A stretch of 64,000 nt of DNA. It comes from Apodemus sylvaticus. Taxonomy: Eukaryota > Chordata > Mammalia > Rodentia > Muridae. The notes beneath the pieces are model-generated. The model was given only the letters and a program-made list of their open reading frames with translations. It searched no databases and had not been told where the DNA came from. Where the stretch lies: the NCBI RefSeq assembly GCF_947179515.1, contig NC_067488.1, forward strand, positions 33,269,842-33,333,841, read 5' to 3'. The stretch's first letter is position 1; each line of letters starts with the position of its first letter. This document shows, piece after piece, positions 24,664 through 34,815 of this stretch. The position numbers and the translations under genes are program-made.

Positions 24664-25018
24664 CTGGCCCAGATTGCTGATGTGCTGCCTTCCTCTTTTT
24701 TGCTGTTGGAACCCCGCTGAGTATTGCCCCAAGCAACGTTATACTTGGGTTGTCTCAGTGAACCAGGTGCTCTCTGACTGCTCTGTCATGGAGCTAAGAT
24801 AGAGGTGGAGAATCACTCCCTCTGCTGATCCCCATGTAAGACACAGGCTGACTGGTAGATGAACCACCTATGTGTTCAGGTCCTGGGCGCAGGCAGACCC
24901 CTGGCGGTTGGTGCCCCCAGAGATCTTAAACTCAGGGTATCTCAGTACCTGGGGCTGCTTTTCTGCCCCCGTCAGGCAGGGAAGATGGCAGCAGGGAGCT
25001 TGAGCTTTGGTGTTATGA
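24664..25018 (-). promoter_or_regulatory. L1 5'UTR remnant
   Basis: Read on the minus strand this GC-rich block shares CTGCCATC(C/T)T, CACCAACC, TGGGGCAA and CAGCACATCANCAATCTG, in order, with 487-814 of the first L1, confirming it as L1 5'UTR. The 5' limit near 25018 is approximate. Confidence 0.75.
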
Positions 25019-25036
25019 GTTTTGTTTGTTTCTTTT

Positions 25037-25300
25037 TCTAGGGATTCTTTATTATTTATTTATTGACATCCCAAGTGCTCCTCTTTCCTGGTTCCCTCTG
25101 CCCACTGAGACCCTTTCCCTTCCTTCTCCTCTTCTCTGGGAGGGTGAGGCGCCCCTGGATATATCCCCATCTCCAATCCCTGATGCATCAAGTCTCTGCC
25201 AGATTCAGTAGCATCCCCTCCCACTGAGGCCATGCTACAGCTTTCGGGAGAGCCTCTGCTCCAGTTGCTGTGGGTCTTATGTGGAGGAAGAGTGATATCT
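25037..25300 (-). mobile_element. old L1 3'UTR fragment
   Basis: TTTATTATTTATTTATTGACATC followed by a pyrimidine-rich CCCTTCC-type stretch and a GGGAGAGCCTCTGCTCC segment fit the reversed 3'UTR of an older rodent L1. Confidence 0.55.
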
Positions 25301-25330
25301 TCTGGGATGGTGGTGGAAAAACCCAGCGAG

Positions 25331-26570
25331 TGTTTCATTTCCATGACTCCTTCCTAACAAGCATAACTGATCATTATGCTTGGAAAACAAAACCAAAACA
25401 AAACAGGAAAACTGCATGGGCCCAGGAGCACTCTGTGGCCGTGAGCCAATACATGCCTCATCTGTGAGCAGTCCACACTGTGTGCTTAATACTGCTCAGT
25501 TCCCCTCCTACTTTCTCTAAGTTAACCATGAAGAATATCTTTATCAGCGGGGAGCTACTTACACTTTGAAGACAGGCTTTGGATTGCACCCGAACACTGT
25601 CGTCTTGAACACACTCTATTCGTGTCCTGCTCTTTAATTTATGTCAGCTACGCTGATTCACCAACTGAGAAGTGGGCTTGTTTCTACAGACTCAATGTCC
25701 CTGACTATGGGAGACATTGACCAAAGAACAGAGTGCTTTGGGATATGGGCCCAGGAGCACTCTTCTTCGAGTGAGGCTCAAAGAAGCACAGTAGAGGTGG
25801 GAGTGGCCTTAGATATTATGATTAGTTTAAACTCTCAGCTTACTATAGCCTAAAATTATCTAGGAAGAGAGTTTTAATAAGAAACTGTTTGGGTCAAATT
25901 GGCCTATGAGCATGTTTCTGGTGGATGGTCTGGATTGTTAATTGGTGTAGGAAGACACAGGTGGCACAGTTCTCCGGTCAAGGTTCCTGAACTATGCAGG
26001 ACCAGAGACAGCTAGAGAACAGCAGAAACAGGAGCAGTTGACGTAGGTGGCATAGGCGTATCCATTTCTCTCTGTTTTGAGTGTGAATGTGATGTGCTTG
26101 AATTTGTCACAACAACAAAAATGAAACCGGCCCGATGTCCCTTGTTCAGGACACAAAGGGAACTGCAGGGAGCTTCGTGCTGTTTGGATTCCTCTGGAAG
26201 TGGAGCATTTCCTGTTGGGATGACTGATTTTTATCTTTGAATGCTAATGATATAAGATAATATTTGTATTTTGTCTTATTTGAGTTTGTCTATAGAAAAA
26301 CACTTGGTCTGTAGTCTGATTATTTGCATCTATCTATAGAGAAGCACTCGGTCTGTAGTTGGACCACATTCCCTGTATCAGACACCGTTTTTTGTGTACT
26401 GTAGATGCATTACTAAGAAGAAACATTTGTTGCCATATGCTTTATAGTATAGCAGAACTACCATGCAATAAATAGATTACAATGACATAGTGTAATGTGT
26501 GAGAGCTGAGTGGGTTTTTGGGGGAGATCTTTTGAAAAAGATAAGATTTGGGCAAAGGTTGGGGAGAGGA

Positions 26571-26574
<4 letters not shown>
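25331..26574. other. unassigned region with short internal direct repeats
   Basis: TGGGCCCAGGAGCACTCT occurs exactly at 25417 and 25746. A 27-bp motif starting TCTATAGA and ending GGTCTGTAGT recurs at 26289 and 26333. The layout suggests LTR-type sequence, but I cannot name a family and see no coding signal. Confidence 0.4.

Positions 26575-26639
<65 letters not shown>
26575..26639. repeat. (AG)n microsatellite
   Basis: About 32 AG units run here without interruption. Confidence 0.98.
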
Positions 26640-26642
<3 letters not shown>

Positions 26643-27160
26643 AATTGATCAGTGGAAAGGCATTCCGCCCAGAATGGGGTTATACAAAGATCCTGAGGCA
26701 GAGATGTACTTTGCATTTAAGAAGAAGACAAAACAAAAAATCCCCCCAAACCAGCAAAGGTGGAACAGAGAACAAGAGAAACAGAGAGCCCTAATGAGAT
26801 AAGGGAAGGAAGCCTGTGTTCCTCCTTTTGGAGATCATAATGATTTATGGGGTACTCTGAGCTGGAAAAACCCTGGCAGGCTTGAGAAAAAGGGTGGGAA
26901 TATTTGGCTTACTTTTTCATAGGCTCCGTATACAAGTTTTTCTTGAAAAATTGTACAATTTTTGTACAATTTTGTAAGTGATAGCCCATTGTTTAGCAAC
27001 AGAGCAGATGAGGCATATGTGACTTGGATAAAAGTGGCATTTGTTGGAGGTTAAAGAGAAAGTGGAGATATTATTTAGTATTTGAAATGCGGAGGCAGTT
27101 GGGCTTGCTGGGTAAGCCTTCACTGTGGCATGAGAGATAAGGAGGACCCAAGGATCTGAT
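26640..27160. other. no gene recognised
   Basis: Noncoding sequence. The open frame that crosses the AG array has no family features. Confidence 0.4.
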
Positions 27161-27164
27161 CTCA

Positions 27165-27167
27165 GTG

Positions 27168-27198
<31 letters not shown>

Positions 27199-27352
27199 TG
27201 CATATATATGGTTGTGTGTGCCTGTGAAGGTCTGAAGAGGTCATCATCCCTAAAGCTGGCATTACCAGTGGTTTTAAGTATCCGATATGAATGCTGGGAA
27301 CCAAACTCAGGTATGCTGAAAGCACTCAACAGCTGAGCCATCTAGCCAGCCC
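27165..27352 (-). mobile_element. B2/B3-type SINE containing (TG)n
   Basis: (TG)n at 27168-27200, then GGTCTGAAGAGGTCATCA, TGCTGGGAACCAAACTCAGG and GCTGAGCCATCTAGCCAGCCC form a reversed B2/B3 body with its head at the right end. Confidence 0.85.
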
Positions 27353-27789
27353 TAGAAGACACGAAGAGTTTTATCATGGTACAGTTAGTGTGCTGAAACC
27401 ATCATATTACTTCAGCTTCCTCTCCAGCTCAGGGACCAGTCTGAGAAAAAAGCAGATAAAACTTTTAAGAAGTGGAGCCTGGTGGGAAGGCCTTTGACTG
27501 ATGGAGGGTGCACCCTGAGAAGAAATTTAGACCTTTTCATGGAGTTCAGATCATTTTTCTGTGAGAGTTATTAAGAAGGACTGAGACTGCCATCACTTAC
27601 CTCTCTCTAGCTTTCCTTGGGAAAGAGACCTCTCTGCCTCTGGTGTATACTCTTAAAATGCACATTCATTCAACATCACATCATGTAGCTAAAAAAGCCC
27701 AGACTGGAGCTAAGATGATACATGTGCTCTGACCCTGAGCCTACAAAATTGAACTAAATAATACTTCCCACCCCCACCATGTATGTGTG

Positions 27790-28200
27790 TGCCTGTGTAG
27801 AGAGAGATCAGAGTACAACTTCGAGTGCTTATCCTTGGGTATTCTCTCTTCCCCCCAACCTCTGCCAGGGTCTCTTCTGGTTTCTTTGTGTAGCCCTGGC
27901 TGTCCTGGAACTCACTCTGTAGACCAGGCTGGCCTCAAACTCAGAAATCCACCTGCCTCTGCCTCCCAAGTACTGGGATTAAAGGCGTGCACCACCACTG
28001 CCCAGCAAGGGTCTCTTCTTAGCCAGGAACTCACCAGGCAGGCTAGATTGGTTGGCCAGCAAACCCTAGGGATGTACCAAGGTCTCCACCTCTCCCCAGC
28101 ACTGGGGCTATAAGGTTTGCCACTTAAACCTATCATTTAATCACGGGATCTTGGGGTTGAATTCAGAATTTTGTGCTTGAAAGCCAAGTCCTTTAATGAC
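27790..28200 (-). mobile_element. B3/B4-type SINE split by a B1
   Basis: AGAGATCAGAGTACAACTTC and TCTGCCAGGGTCTCTTCT lie left of the B1; TAGCCAGGAACTCACCAGGC, CCCAGCACTGGGGCTATAA and a tRNA-like head lie right of it. Together they look like one older SINE, possibly with adjoining B2-like sequence to 28220. Confidence 0.55.
27879..28007 (-). mobile_element. B1 SINE with 12-bp target duplication
   Basis: A complete reversed B1 (TAGCCCTGGCTGTCCTGGAA, AAATCCACCTGCCTCTGCCT, GGGATTAAAGGCGTGC, ACTGCCCAGC) is bracketed by AGGGTCTCTTCT at 27867-27878 and 28008-28019. Confidence 0.95.
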
Positions 28201-28219
28201 TGAGATATTGCTTCAGCTG

Positions 28220-29540
28220 TTGGAACATGGTCCAAGAATGGAGCGTGTGCAAGGAGAATTCTCAGTGCTTGTGAGAAAACTCTAAGGGAATAAGACACGA
28301 GTCTTGTGATGTGAGCTTCTTCCAAATATGGAATTGTTCTTGGAATGTGCTTTTATGCCCTTCCCAGATGTCACAGATAGGAATGACTTATCCTGAACCA
28401 ATCCAACCAATTTGACATGGAAAATTTGATAGAAAATATTCTATGAAAGAACTAACCTTCTTGGGCCTAGCATAAGTTGCTAAGGAGCTGAAAATAAAAA
28501 CTTTTTAAGTAGTAAGCAATTTAGCATGGAAGGAAAGGAAAAAAAAATCCAGATTTAAACTCAGGGTTGGAGAATAGATGATTATGTAAGTTAACATTTA
28601 GAAAGGTCAAGGACTGGATTTTTTTTTAATAACTGAAAGCACCTGCCATATTGTTTTCTATGTACATGGCTGGTGGCATTTTCCTGAGCTGGAGACACCG
28701 CTCAATTCTAGTGTGATCCTGGTCATCAAGCCAGAAATGACTTGGTGAGACTTGTTAGTACCTTGGGAAGGTGTTTCAAACTCTCACTTAACAGAGTGCT
28801 TGACCTATAACAAGCTCTCGACACAGGATGCCTGTGAGGTCACTGCTATGCTTAGCTTAGTTACATGCTGCATGTTGAATGCTTTTGTGCTGCATCCTTA
28901 TCTTCCCCTCCACAGAGCTGCTCTATTACCATGAGAACTGCACTCAGTCAGGTGAGTGGGCACCCAGCTTGAGGAAACAGCTGGGAGGGGGTGGTATGGA
29001 GGTGGTGCAGAAGCTAAGACGCAATCTGTAGCTTTCCTAAAAATGGCTCTCCTGGGAGAAAAATCACCAACCAGTGCCATTAGTTTACATGTGGTGCTAA
29101 TTATTCCAGGTAGGGACACTATAAATGGAATGCGAAGATATTAATTTAGGGTGTTTTGGGGGAGAAAGTGTTAATTTTATTAGTCACTATTCTAGGCTTT
29201 GAAATGAGAAAGGTTTTGATAGAAATAGGAAGTTTAAAGGGGTTATACATTTTTTCTTTTGAATGCTCTTGCCCCTTATTAGAGGTCTGTGGGGTGCTGC
29301 TGGTTGAGAGGTATTTGCTGTGCTCTCATATGGATGAAGGGATGCGGAAGTGAGCATGGAGGGTTATGCACACTAAACAGTTACTTCAACCCCTCACTGG
29401 CCTGACCTCACTAGTGTTTGGTTAGCTTGCTCTTCTTATGGTGACCAGTGAGCCTCGTAAAGCAGATGTGGCCACTGATCTAAACACAGCAAGTTTCCCT
29501 TACAGTGAGTAAAGGCTCATTTCTTCACGTAAACTGGGCT
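28220..29540. other. no gene recognised
   Basis: Ordinary noncoding DNA. Short open frames at 28752 and 28956 have no motif or splice context. Confidence 0.4.
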
Positions 29541-29542
29541 AT

Positions 29543-30078
29543 TGTGTATTAGTTTGGGTTCTCTAGAGTCACAGAACGTATGGATAGTCTTTATATAGTT
29601 AGGGAATTTGTTAATGACTTACAGTCTATAGTCCAACTCCCCAACAATGATCAGCAGCAGCTGTGGATGGAAGTCCAAGGATCTAGCAGTTTCTCAGTCC
29701 CACGAAGCAAGCAGGCAAGGAAGAGTGAGAGAGCAACTTTCTTCTTCCAATGTCCTTATATATCTCCAGCAGAGGGTGTAGCCCAGATTAAAGGCTGTAG
29801 GTCTCCAACAGAGGGTGTGGCCCAGATTATTGGCGTGTGGGACTCCAGCAGAGGGTGTGGCCCAGATTAAATTGTGTGCATCCATGCCTTTAATCCCAAA
29901 TGATCTTGAACTCGGAGATCTCCTTGTCTTAGCCACTATGCTTCAAGGTCTCCATGCCAAGATCCAGGTCAGAAACTTATATCTCTGAGCCTCCAAATTA
30001 GGATCATAGGTGAACCTTCCAATTCTAGACTGTAGTTCATTCCAGATATAGTCAAGTTGACAACCAGGAATAGTCACT
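29543..30078 (+). mobile_element. rodent LTR-like interspersed repeat with expanded internal repeat
   Basis: TGTATTAGTTTGGGTTCTCT at the left, GTCCAAGGATCTAGCAGTT, TTTAATCCCAAATGA and CATTCCAGATATAGTCAAG at the right belong to one very common murine repeat family. Family name uncertain. Confidence 0.6.
29764..29881 (+). repeat. three tandem 39-40-bp units
   Basis: CTCCA(G/A)CAGAGGGTGT(A/G)GCCCAGATTA occurs at 29764, 29803 and 29843. Confidence 0.95.
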
Positions 30079-30155
30079 ACAACTTGTCTCTGTATTCTCG
30101 ATGCACAGTCTATGGTTGCTCTTGTTTCGTTTACCAAGTTCCAGCCACTGTGATT

Positions 30156-30158
<3 letters not shown>

Positions 30159-30210
<52 letters not shown>
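30159..30210. repeat. (TC)n microsatellite
   Basis: 26 perfect TC units. Confidence 0.98.
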
Positions 30211-30214
<4 letters not shown>

Positions 30215-30380
30215 CATTCACTTTACGTCCCTATCACAGCCCCCTCCCAGTCCACCCTTCCACCCCTCTTCATCCATTTCCCCTCCCCTTCTCAGAGTGC
30301 CCTAACGCTAAGCCTTCCCACTCTCCCCATACCTGATCGCCATTTCCCTCCTTACCCTCTCTCCCACCCGGTTCCCTCTC
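30211..30380 (-). mobile_element. old L1 3'UTR fragment
   Basis: CATTCACTTTACGTCCCTATCACAG followed by pyrimidine-rich sequence with CCTAACGCTAAGCC fits a reversed older L1 3'UTR. Confidence 0.5.
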
Positions 30381-30390
30381 TCCATCTACT

Positions 30391-30843
30391 TTCTTTTTTT
30401 TTTTTCCTTTTTAAAAATTTTTTCTATATTCTTTGTTTACATTCCAAATGATTTCCCGTTTCCCAGTTCCTCCCTCCCCATATGTCCCATAAGCCTTCTT
30501 CTCTCCATCCATTCTCCAATCACCTCCCTCCTTTTTCTCTGTCTTGGTAATCCCCTACAATGCTAGATCAAGCCTTTCCAGGATCAGGGCCCTCTCCTTA
30601 CTTCTTCATGGGAGTCATTTGTTATGCTAATTGCGTCTTGGGTATTCAGAGCTTCTGGGCTAATTAATATCCACTTATCAGAGATTGCATTCCATGTGTA
30701 TTCTTTTGTGATTGGGTTACCTCACTTAGGATGATATTTTCCAGTTCCAACCATTTGCCTAAAAATTTCATGAATTCATTGTTTTTAATTGCTGAGTAGT
30801 ATTCCATTGTGTAAATATACCACACTTTCTGTATCCATTCCAT
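30391..30843 (-). mobile_element. 5'-truncated LINE-1 3' end
   Basis: It begins with a T run, then TATATTCTTTGTTTACATTC and the reversed 3'UTR, the reversed ORF2 stop region (CTAATTAATATCCACTTATC) and the last about 60 codons. It is cut at TGTATCCATTC. CCATCT occurs on both sides (30382 and 30840) and may be a short target duplication. Confidence 0.92.
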
Positions 30844-31114
30844 CTTTTATACCTATTGTAGAATGAAAGGTTTCATCTCCCTTTGGAATATCCTGTGTTT
30901 TTTCACCTCCCTTTTAAGCATCCTGTGTATCAAAGGACTTTCCTACAAGATAGCTGATTTTATCTCAGAGAAAATTGCTACACAATAACCTTTTATAAAA
31001 ATTATAAATCCATCTGCAGTTGGGCCAGAAGCTTATACTGGTAAGAAGAATTTGGCCTGAAGCCTAGTGAAAGAAGAACAAACCAGTCTCCCTTCTTATC
31101 TAGGGTAACTTTTT

Positions 31115-31239
31115 TTCTACCTTTTGATCCATATTCTCTTGTATTTCTTTAAGAGATTTTTATGCTCCTACCTGTTGACTCATGTTCTCCTGTATTTCTT
31201 TCTTTTTTATTTTTTTATTTTCCATATTCTCTGTTTACA
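31115..31239 (-). mobile_element. chimeric L1 micro-insertion: 3' tail plus ORF1 coiled-coil piece
   Basis: Read on the minus strand it starts TGTAAACAGAGAATATGG and an AATAAAAAAATAAAAAA tail (L1 3' terminus). It continues with two 51-bp coiled-coil units of ORF1 (KEIQENMSQQV and KSLKEIQENMDQKV in translation). Perfect 14-bp copies of TAGGGTAACTTTTT flank it at 31101-31114 and 31240-31253. Confidence 0.8.
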
Positions 31240-31253
31240 TAGGGTAACTTTTT

Positions 31254-33217
31254 ATCAGCAGGCACAAAGAGGTCAAATTTCTCTTTTACTATCTTTGATG
31301 TGGTCTGTTAATTGAATGCGCTTGAATCAAATGAAGCGGCATTCCACTGCAGAATTTATAACACACTAGCCATAGTTTAAGCACTTAGTAAGCATTCACT
31401 TTCTTTTTTCAGGCTATAGAAATGGAACTCCATGTGAAGTAGGTAGAATTGATTGAATCTGTCTACTCTGTGGGGTTGATATTGATCAGTTTCTCTGCTG
31501 ACACCAATAAGCAGACAACAACTGATAATTTAATGGTGGAGTCAGTGGTTTGAAAATTACCCAATATATTTTCAACATAGGTGTCCACAAGACAATAGAC
31601 CTACTTTTTTGTTGGTATATGGGTGCTACTGATTTGCCAGAATTTTGGGTGTCATTCATTAGATTGAAGAGTGATATGAAGTTAACATTTTATAAAAGGA
31701 ATTTATGATTGTGAAATTAATTAAAATACTTCAGGATCCACAAGTTCCTGTTGAGAGTCTAAATGATGTGGAAAGACAAATCAATCAGTGAAATTTTCCT
31801 AGAATGCTTTGCTATCTTTCTTCAGCACTGATGTGTTTGTGGGACTGATGTAAAAAAAATTCAATAAGGAAGGGGCCAGGACAGGAAGAGTGGGCCAGTG
31901 ACCTGAGGGGACTGACTGACTGTGTTCAACCTGTGCACGAGTGAGACCAGCTTTTTGCTTTTATAGGTCCCCCAGAATGAAGAAAATTGATTCTGTCTAA
32001 GAAGATACAAAGTTAGATCGATGCTCTGTCAGTTCTGATGAAAACATTCTGCACTTGAAAGTTTTAAGAAATATATATTTTGTTTCTGTTCTTTTAACAG
32101 TACCATCTCTTCATTTTCTTCCTTTTTTGACCTTGAGCTATTTTGTTATTGTGGTATCTGGTGTTGCTGGCAGACTCAATACTTGGTTTAGACTATTGAT
32201 TTCAATCCATCTTGTGAGATTAGAGGATACCAGGGGTGGAAGAAAGCATCTTTTTCACTGCTGTCGGTCTCCAATTAAGGAAACTGAAGGCTAAAGAGGT
32301 CAGAGGGTAGCTCAAGTTCTATGAGTCAGGATTTAAAAATAAGGCTCTGCTGCGACATCACTCTTCCTTGTATATTATTTCTCATTAATGAAATAAGCCA
32401 CGGGAAATATAGGACCTTGCTTCTGTCCCTACTGTTGTAAAGGCATAGAAATCAATTCAAGCAGAAACTAGATGGAAGGGACCCACACCCTCTTCCTATG
32501 GCTGCATTGCTTCAAGGAAGGGGCACTCAGGTTTCATTTGGGGGACCATCGGCCGTGAGACTGTCTCTGGGTGGTGGTTAGTCTGTTCTCTGTTGGGCTG
32601 TTCTTAGTAAGGTCTATCAGCATAAGATTAGAGTTTTTGTAAGAAAAAAAGGAGAGCCTTGTCCAATTTGCTATCTGAAGACACAGGGTGATTGTGCTAT
32701 ATGTGAGCTTGGAAACATCCACTAGTAACTTGATCTCAGGCCTCTTGTCCAGAACTGCAGGAAATACATTTCTGATTCTAAGCTACATACATCATACACT
32801 AGTAATAGAAGTCCAAAGGAACTAGGAGTCTGGGCATGTAGTAGTTAAGATGCCTTAGTAAGAACCTATCCCGACAACATGAATGGGATACTCACCAATC
32901 GGCTATCTGCACAGCACAAGTTTTGTGACAGCCTTATAAGCAAGCACTGTGCTGACCCAATGGACAGATGGGAGACTAAGGCAGAGATGTAGCCAAGTTC
33001 CTAGACTGTTAATAAAGGATTCAGGACGTGAGCTGTGTCTGCTATCCCTGTTCTTTTATAAGGGTTGACATTGTTCTTTTTGCCCAATCAGGAAATGAAG
33101 GGGTTCTGTCTAGAGTGAGTGGACTGGACCACTTATTCTCAGTTTGACAGCAGCTACTTCAAGTGTAAAATTTTACATATTCAGGAGGATGGTGTGCAAC
33201 AGATAGGTTCCTCATCA
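31254..33217. other. no gene recognised; possible old SINE at 32826-32990
   Basis: Mostly unassigned noncoding DNA. GGGCATGTAGTAGTTAAGATG and ACTCACCAATCGGCTATCT hint at a diverged tRNA-type SINE. I see no coding exon. Confidence 0.35.
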
Positions 33218-33446
33218 TGTTCTCTCTCTATCTCTCTCCTCTGTCTTTCTCACTCTCTCCTCTGTCTTTCTCACTCTCTGTCTATTTGTCTTTCTCACTC
33301 TCCCTCTCTTCATCTATCCCTTCCTCCCTCTTCACTACTTCCTGTTCTTCCTTCCTTCCTCTCCCTCCTTTCTTCCTTCTTCTCTCTTTCTTTTCTTTTC
33401 TTCTTTTCTTTTTTCTCTTCTCTTCTCTTTCTTTCTTTCTCTCTCA

Positions 33447-33500
<54 letters not shown>

Positions 33501-33515
33501 TTTTCTTTCTTTCTT
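33218..33515. repeat. polypyrimidine tract ending in (TC)n
   Basis: Nearly pure C/T on the plus strand for about 300 bp, with a (CT)n core at about 33450-33494. Confidence 0.95.
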
Positions 33516-33526
33516 TCCTTGATACT

Positions 33527-33617
33527 CTATGTAGTCTTGCCTGTCCTCGAACTCAGTATGTAGAGCAGGCTGGCCTTGAACTCTTTCCTCTGTGCCATCT
33601 GTTACCATGTCTGGCTT
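33527..33617 (-). mobile_element. partial B1 SINE
   Basis: TAGTCTTGCCTGTCCTCGAACTC and GAGCAGGCTGGCCTTGAACTC are reversed B1 motifs. The 3' A-tail may have seeded the pyrimidine tract. Confidence 0.75.
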
Positions 33618-33639
33618 GCTTTCTTTTTAAGTTAAAATA

Positions 33640-34815
33640 TATCATTGTTTCTGTTGTTGTATATATGCATGTGTGTGTATATGTGTGCATTAATGAGAAT
33701 GTAGGCATGCCACAATATGCATGTGGAGGTCACAGGACAACCATTCTTTTTTCTTTTCTTTCTTTTTTTAATTTTCTATATTCCTTGTTTACATTCCAAA
33801 TGCTTTCCCCTTTCCCAGTTCCCCTCTCCCCATAAGTCCCATAAGCTCTCTTTCCTCTGCCCATTCCCCAATCACCCCCTCCCATTTTTCTGTCCTGGTA
33901 CTCCCCTACAATGCTGGATCAAGCCTTTCCAGGACCAGATCCCTCTCCTTCCTTCTTCTTGGGAATCATTTGGTATGTTAATTGTGTCTTGAGTAATCAG
34001 AGCTTCTGGGCTAATTAATATCCACTTATCAGTGACTGAATTCCATGTGTATTCTTTTGTGATTGGATTACCTCACTTAGGATGATATTTTCCAGTTCCA
34101 ACCATTTGCCTAAGAATTTCATGAATTCATTTTTTTAATTGCTGAGTAGTGTAAATATACCACATTTTTTGTATCCATTCCTCCATTGAGGGACATCTGG
34201 GCTCTTTCCAGCTTCTGGCTATTATAAATAAGGCTGCTATGAACATAGTGGAGCATGTGTCCTTATTGCATGCCGGGGGAATCCTTTGGGTATATGCCCA
34301 GGAGTGGTATTGCAGGGTCCCCCGGAAGTGTCATGTCCAGTTTTCTGAGGAACCACTAGACTAATTTCCAGAGTGGTTGTACCAGCTTGCAATTCTACTA
34401 GCAGTGGAGGAGTGTTCCTTTTTTTTCCACATCCTTGCCAACAACTCCAGTCTCCTGAGTTTTTAACCTTAGCCATTCTGACTGGTGTGAAGTGAAATCT
34501 CAGGTTTGTTTTGATTAGCATTTCCCTAATGATTAATGATGTTGAACATTTCTTAAGGTGCTTCTCAGCCATTCTTCAGGTGAAAATTCTTTGTTTAGCT
34601 CTGTACCCCATTTTTTAATTTGGCTCTCTGGAGTCTACCTTCTTGAGTTCTTTGTATACATTGGATATTAGCCCTCTGTCAGATGTAGGGTTGGTGAAGA
34701 TCTTTTCCCAATTTGTTGGTTGCCGTTTTGCAGGACATCTATCTGTTCTTCTATTATGGATTCTGGGGACATCACACTTACAAGATAAGTGCTTACACCT
34801 GCTAAGCCATCATGC
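33640..34815 (-). mobile_element. B3-type SINE split by a LINE-1
   Basis: TGCATGTGGAGGTCACAGGACAACC lies left of the L1 at 33746. GGATTCTGGGGACATCACAC, AAGTGCTTACACCTGC and TAAGCCATC lie right of it from 34737. Joined, these follow the B3 order. Confidence 0.65.
33746..34730 (-). mobile_element. 5'-truncated LINE-1 inside a SINE
   Basis: A T-rich start, the reversed 3'UTR and about 230 codons of reversed ORF2 C terminus run to GGTTGCCGTTTTG. CAGGACA occurs at both borders (33733 and 34731), possibly an eroded target duplication. Confidence 0.92.

Larger units (their letters stand above)
20694..25018 (-). mobile_element. LINE-1 with 5'UTR joined directly to ORF2
   Basis: The minus-strand element starts with a T run (20694-20703) and the reversed 3'UTR, then ORF2 backward to 24663. 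The RT core FADD is intact (minus of ATCATCTGCAAATAG near 22740) and GTRQGCPLSP-type sequence is recognisable, but ORF2 is split into at least eight frames. At 24663/24664 ORF2 (codon about 60) joins sequence matching the end of the L1 5'UTR: CAGCACATCA(A/G)CAATCTG is shared with 797-814 of the first L1. ORF1 and the ORF2 start are missing. A 78-bp L1 tail is nested at 21913-21990. Confidence 0.9.
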
